Shown here: piece after piece, positions 6,843 to 8,633 of the stretch
How the letters are laid out: each line of letters starts with the position of its first letter
How positions within the stretch are numbered: position 1 is the first letter of the stretch
Assembly: GCA_016840125.1 (NCBI GenBank)
Contig: JAEOSY010000423.1
Location: 1-8,633, forward strand
Reading direction: 5' to 3'
Length of the DNA: 8,633 nt
Origin: Candidatus Helarchaeota archaeon
GTDB taxonomy: Archaea > Asgardarchaeota > Lokiarchaeia > Helarchaeales > HEL-GB-A
Notes under the pieces: generated by a model
Databases searched by the model: none
What the model was told of the DNA's origin: nothing
The model's input: the letters and a program-made list of their open reading frames with translations, nothing else
Made by a program: the position numbers and the translations under genes

Positions 6843-7853
6843 TCAATCAATACCTGGAATCAGCCGAACTTTCAGGAATTCCTCTACCAACAATTTAAAA
6901 GCTCTATCCACATTATCTGCGGTTTTCGCCGAGGTTTCGACGTAAGGGAGATCCAAGGTTTTGGCGAGAATTTCCGCTTGTTTGGAGTCGACTTTACGTT
7001 GATCTGCCAAGTCAGTTTTATTGGCGACAACGACACTTGGAATTTTACCGCCTAAGAACTTGGAAAGATCATAATACCAGTTATGGACGCTATCGAGTGT
7101 TTCAGGCCGGGTTACATCAAAAACAACCATCGAGATATCAGCCCCCTCATAATAGCGGTGGCGAACACTCAGAAACCGGGATTGTGCGGCTATATCGAAG
7201 AGAAGTAGATCAACGAGAGTATCTTTATCTGCGAAGTAGTATTGTTTCTTGACCACTGAAACGCCAATAGTTGGTTTATAATCCACCGTGAATTTTTTTT
7301 CTGCAAATTGAACAAGCAAGCTCGTTTTTCCGACAGAGAAATCCCCAACGATGATAGCTTTGCATTTAAAATGATGTGCGGGTGGAACTTCCTCTTCAAC
7401 AGGCATCGTAACTGGAGCAGTTCCAGGTTCAACCGCTTCGATGTCAGGGCTTGCTTCTTTTCCACTAAGAGCATCATCTATCTTCCGTGTGAAAATGCGA
7501 GCGTAAGGTCGAATCCCGCCTAAATCAAGATCCGCTGTATTATCTAAAATGGTCGTGAGAATGGCTTGATCGCCAGCTTCGACGAAGTAAAATACATATT
7601 GATCGGTTTCAATCATGGCATTTTTAAACAATCCAGTCCCGAATTCGTTCTTGATGCGTTCCGATAAGCCCTGGAGAATACCAGTTATCATTCCAACAGC
7701 GTCCTCATCCTTTTGAATTGCCTCATCAAGTAATGAGGAGATGATCAGTCCGTCCCGGTCCACTATTGTAGTCCCTTTAATCTTGAACTTACGTAATTGG
7801 AGAATACTCAAGTATTTTTGGAGAATTGTTTCCAAGACTTTACCAATTGCCAC
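6843..7853 (-). CDS. Roadblock/LC7 - Rab-like small GTPase fusion protein
   Basis: A 336-residue soluble protein with two modules. Residues 1 to about 128 look like a Roadblock/LC7 domain: a helix, then TTIVDRDGLIISS (28-40) and a five-stranded sheet pattern with YVFYFVEAGDQAILTTI (86-102). Such domains act as regulators or scaffolds of small GTPases (MglB for MglA, Ragulator for Rag). After a Pro/Glu-rich linker (about 130-160) comes a Ras-superfamily G domain: P-loop GDFSVGKT (170-177), switch I PTIG with T195, G3 as DIAAQ (220-224), G4 NKTD (278-281), G5 ETSAK (306-310). YYEGAD and VFDVTRPETL resemble Rab-type GTPases. The G3 Gly is replaced by Ala. The C-terminus (LIPGID) has no Cys, so prenyl anchoring is excluded. 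The GTG start is supported by GAGG 9 nt upstream and by in-frame TAA TAG just before that. First gene of a likely three-gene minus-strand cluster. Confidence 0.9.
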   Translation of the reverse strand: MAIGKVLETILQKYLSILQLRKFKIKGTTIVDRDGLIISSLLDEAIQKDEDAVGMITGILQGLSERIKNEFGTGLFKNAMIETDQYVFYFVEAGDQAILTTILDNTADLDLGGIRPYARIFTRKIDDALSGKEASPDIEAVEPGTAPVTMPVEEEVPPAHHFKCKAIIVGDFSVGKTSLLVQFAEKKFTVDYKPTIGVSVVKKQYYFADKDTLVDLLLFDIAAQSRFLSVRHRYYEGADISMVVFDVTRPETLDSVHNWYYDLSKFLGGKIPSVVVANKTDLADQRKVDSKQAEILAKTLDLPYVETSAKTADNVDRAFKLLVEEFLKVRLIPGID

Positions 7854-7862
7854 GCTTTTCGT

Positions 7863-7866
7863 CCTC
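7863..7866 (-). promoter_or_regulatory. Shine-Dalgarno of the GTPase gene
   Basis: GAGG within AGAGGAC on the minus strand, 9 nt before the GTG at 7851-7853. This is the clearest SD in the window and decides the non-ATG start. In-frame stop codons (TAA TAG) immediately upstream exclude a longer protein. Confidence 0.6.
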
Positions 7867-7910
7867 TATTACCAAATTCAACCTAATTGTCCTGCTATGA
7901 AGGATTTTCC

Positions 7911-7919
7911 AGTATTTTT
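7911..7919 (-). promoter_or_regulatory. Candidate TATA box for the GTPase-permease-synthetase cluster
   Basis: AAAAATACT on the minus strand, centred near 7915. About 26 nt downstream puts initiation near 7889 and leaves a leader of about 35 nt that contains the SD. An alternative AT-rich element, TTAATTAAGTTTATT near 7968-7982 (minus), would give a longer leader. Both are weak consensus matches. Confidence 0.35.
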
Positions 7920-8011
7920 GTGAAGTACAACCAAAGCCATAGCGGTCTGGTTTTTCGGTTCATCAATAAACTTAATTAAGAAATGTCAGTGCAATTTTAA
8001 TTATCTTTTGG

Positions 8012-8018
8012 TTTAAAT
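8012..8018 (+). promoter_or_regulatory. TATA box for the TPR-like gene; predicted leaderless transcript
   Basis: TTTAAAT is centred about 26 nt before the A of the ATG at 8041, the normal archaeal TATA-to-start-site distance. No SD precedes that ATG. Together these predict transcription starting at or within a few bases of the start codon. Confidence 0.5.
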
Positions 8019-8040
8019 TCTAGATTTAAGTGTGTTAAAA

Positions 8041-8633
8041 ATGAGCAAGAAATGGGCAGAAAAGATATTAACGGATGATAAAGAGAAAGAGATGAGGCTT
8101 TCTGAGGATGAAGAGATAGACAAGAAAGTAGCTGAAACATTACAGAATCGAAAATTGGCAGAGAAGGCGCTGAGTCATTATCAAAAGGGAGAGAAACATC
8201 TCGCCTCGGGTAAGTATAAGAAATCCCTATCCGAGTTTGAAAAATCACGGGATAAATTTCTTGAAGCGAATGAAATCGAGCGAGCTGAGAAGGTATCGCT
8301 GAAATTATGTGAGAGCTATATTATAGAAAAGAAATACTACGAGGCAGCTAAAGCAGCTTCGACTGCAGCAGAATTAATCTTGCGTCATAATAAGTTTAAA
8401 AATGCGATAAAACATTATCAATCTGTTATTGACTTCTATGAGAAAGTGGATGCAGAAATAGAGATTCTTGAAGTGTATGCTATAATGGCATTATGTTACC
8501 TTGCCCAAGGTAAATTTTCCGATGCAACAGCTGTATTAAAGAAGAAGATAGTGAAATCCAAATTCCCCCAGATAAAGAAGAATAAGATCATCCAATTTGC
8601 TATCCTAGTTAGCAATACTATATTGAAGAAGGA
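8041..8633 (+). CDS. Helical TPR-like repeat protein, partial (3' end outside window)
   Basis: The frame is open from the ATG at 8041 to the window end (197 codons) with no stop, so the gene runs off the edge. An in-frame TAA at 8014 limits extension upstream. The first ~45 residues are highly charged (MSKKWAEKILTDDKEKEM). From about 47 on, amphipathic helix pairs of TPR type appear: YQKGEKHLASGKYKKSLSEF (47-66), a pair at about 88-114 (CESYIIEKKYYEAAKAASTA), AIKHYQSVIDFYEK (122-135) and ALCYLAQGKFSDATAVLKKK (150-169), each with the small residue/Tyr/Gly-Lys-Tyr-Phe pattern of TPRs. TPR solenoids are protein-interaction scaffolds; TPR-like SNAP proteins have a similar look, but I cannot claim that assignment. 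No signal peptide or TM helix is visible in the part present. It is divergent from the GTPase gene and separated from it by 187 bp. Coding status is firm; function is unknown. Confidence 0.82.
   Translation, partial: MSKKWAEKILTDDKEKEMRLSEDEEIDKKVAETLQNRKLAEKALSHYQKGEKHLASGKYKKSLSEFEKSRDKFLEANEIERAEKVSLKLCESYIIEKKYYEAAKAASTAAELILRHNKFKNAIKHYQSVIDFYEKVDAEIEILEVYAIMALCYLAQGKFSDATAVLKKKIVKSKFPQIKKNKIIQFAILVSNTILKK

Noticed and set aside
7997..8248. Minus-strand 83-residue frame at the start of the TPR-like gene
   Set aside because: The plus strand has a long open frame with clear helical repeats and a well-placed TATA box; the minus frame is its shadow.
1..8633. CRISPR array, IS element, attachment site or long repeats
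   Set aside because: No direct repeats with regular spacing, terminal inverted repeats, transposase or integrase were seen anywhere in the window.

Overview
The window looks like a fragment of an archaeal chromosome, most likely from an Asgard (Promethearchaeota) lineage. The main evidence is a gene at 6843-7853 (minus) that fuses a Roadblock/LC7 domain to a Rab-like small GTPase, an architecture characteristic of Asgard archaea. Supporting evidence: an archaeal-type SRP receptor FtsY, a tandem ABC ATPase of the methyl-coenzyme M reductase component A2 (AtwA) family, an ADP-forming acyl-CoA synthetase alpha subunit, and TATA-box promoters with short or absent leaders. The class within Asgard cannot be fixed from this sequence. 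There are no rRNA, tRNA, CRISPR, transposase or phage-like features, and coding density is high.

Left block, plus strand. The 3' part of ftsY (1-693, N-terminus outside the window) is followed after 13 nt by the AtwA-like twin-ABC ATPase (707-2431), probably in one transcript. A 195-bp spacer (2432-2626) holds a T-run and a TATA-like element. It leads into a GalT/HIT-superfamily nucleotidyltransferase-like gene (2627-3691), whose stop codon directly abuts the start of an unrecognised 90-residue protein (3692-3964).

Middle block, minus strand. Transcribed leftward from about 7853, and closely spaced (24 and 31 nt): Roadblock-GTPase (7853-6843), a 12-TM APC-family amino-acid permease (6818-5421) and an ADP-forming acyl-CoA synthetase alpha subunit (5389-3989). 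The permease and synthetase make metabolic sense together: amino-acid uptake, then ATP formation from the acyl-CoA produced by amino-acid fermentation. The GTPase at the head of the cluster is the unexpected member. This block converges with the left block, with only 24 bp between the facing stop codons.

Right edge. A 187-bp divergent intergenic region separates the GTPase gene from a helical TPR-like gene (8041 to beyond 8633) that appears to be transcribed without a leader.

The points most worth a second look are departures from family motifs: the GTPase G3 motif reads DIAAQ instead of DxxGQ, FtsY G4 reads TMAD instead of TKxD, the acyl-CoA synthetase reads GPGTMG where GPNxxG is usual, and the GalT-like protein has HPHIH instead of HPHxQ. 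I did not find a wholly new multi-gene system; the best candidate is the GTPase-permease-synthetase cluster.
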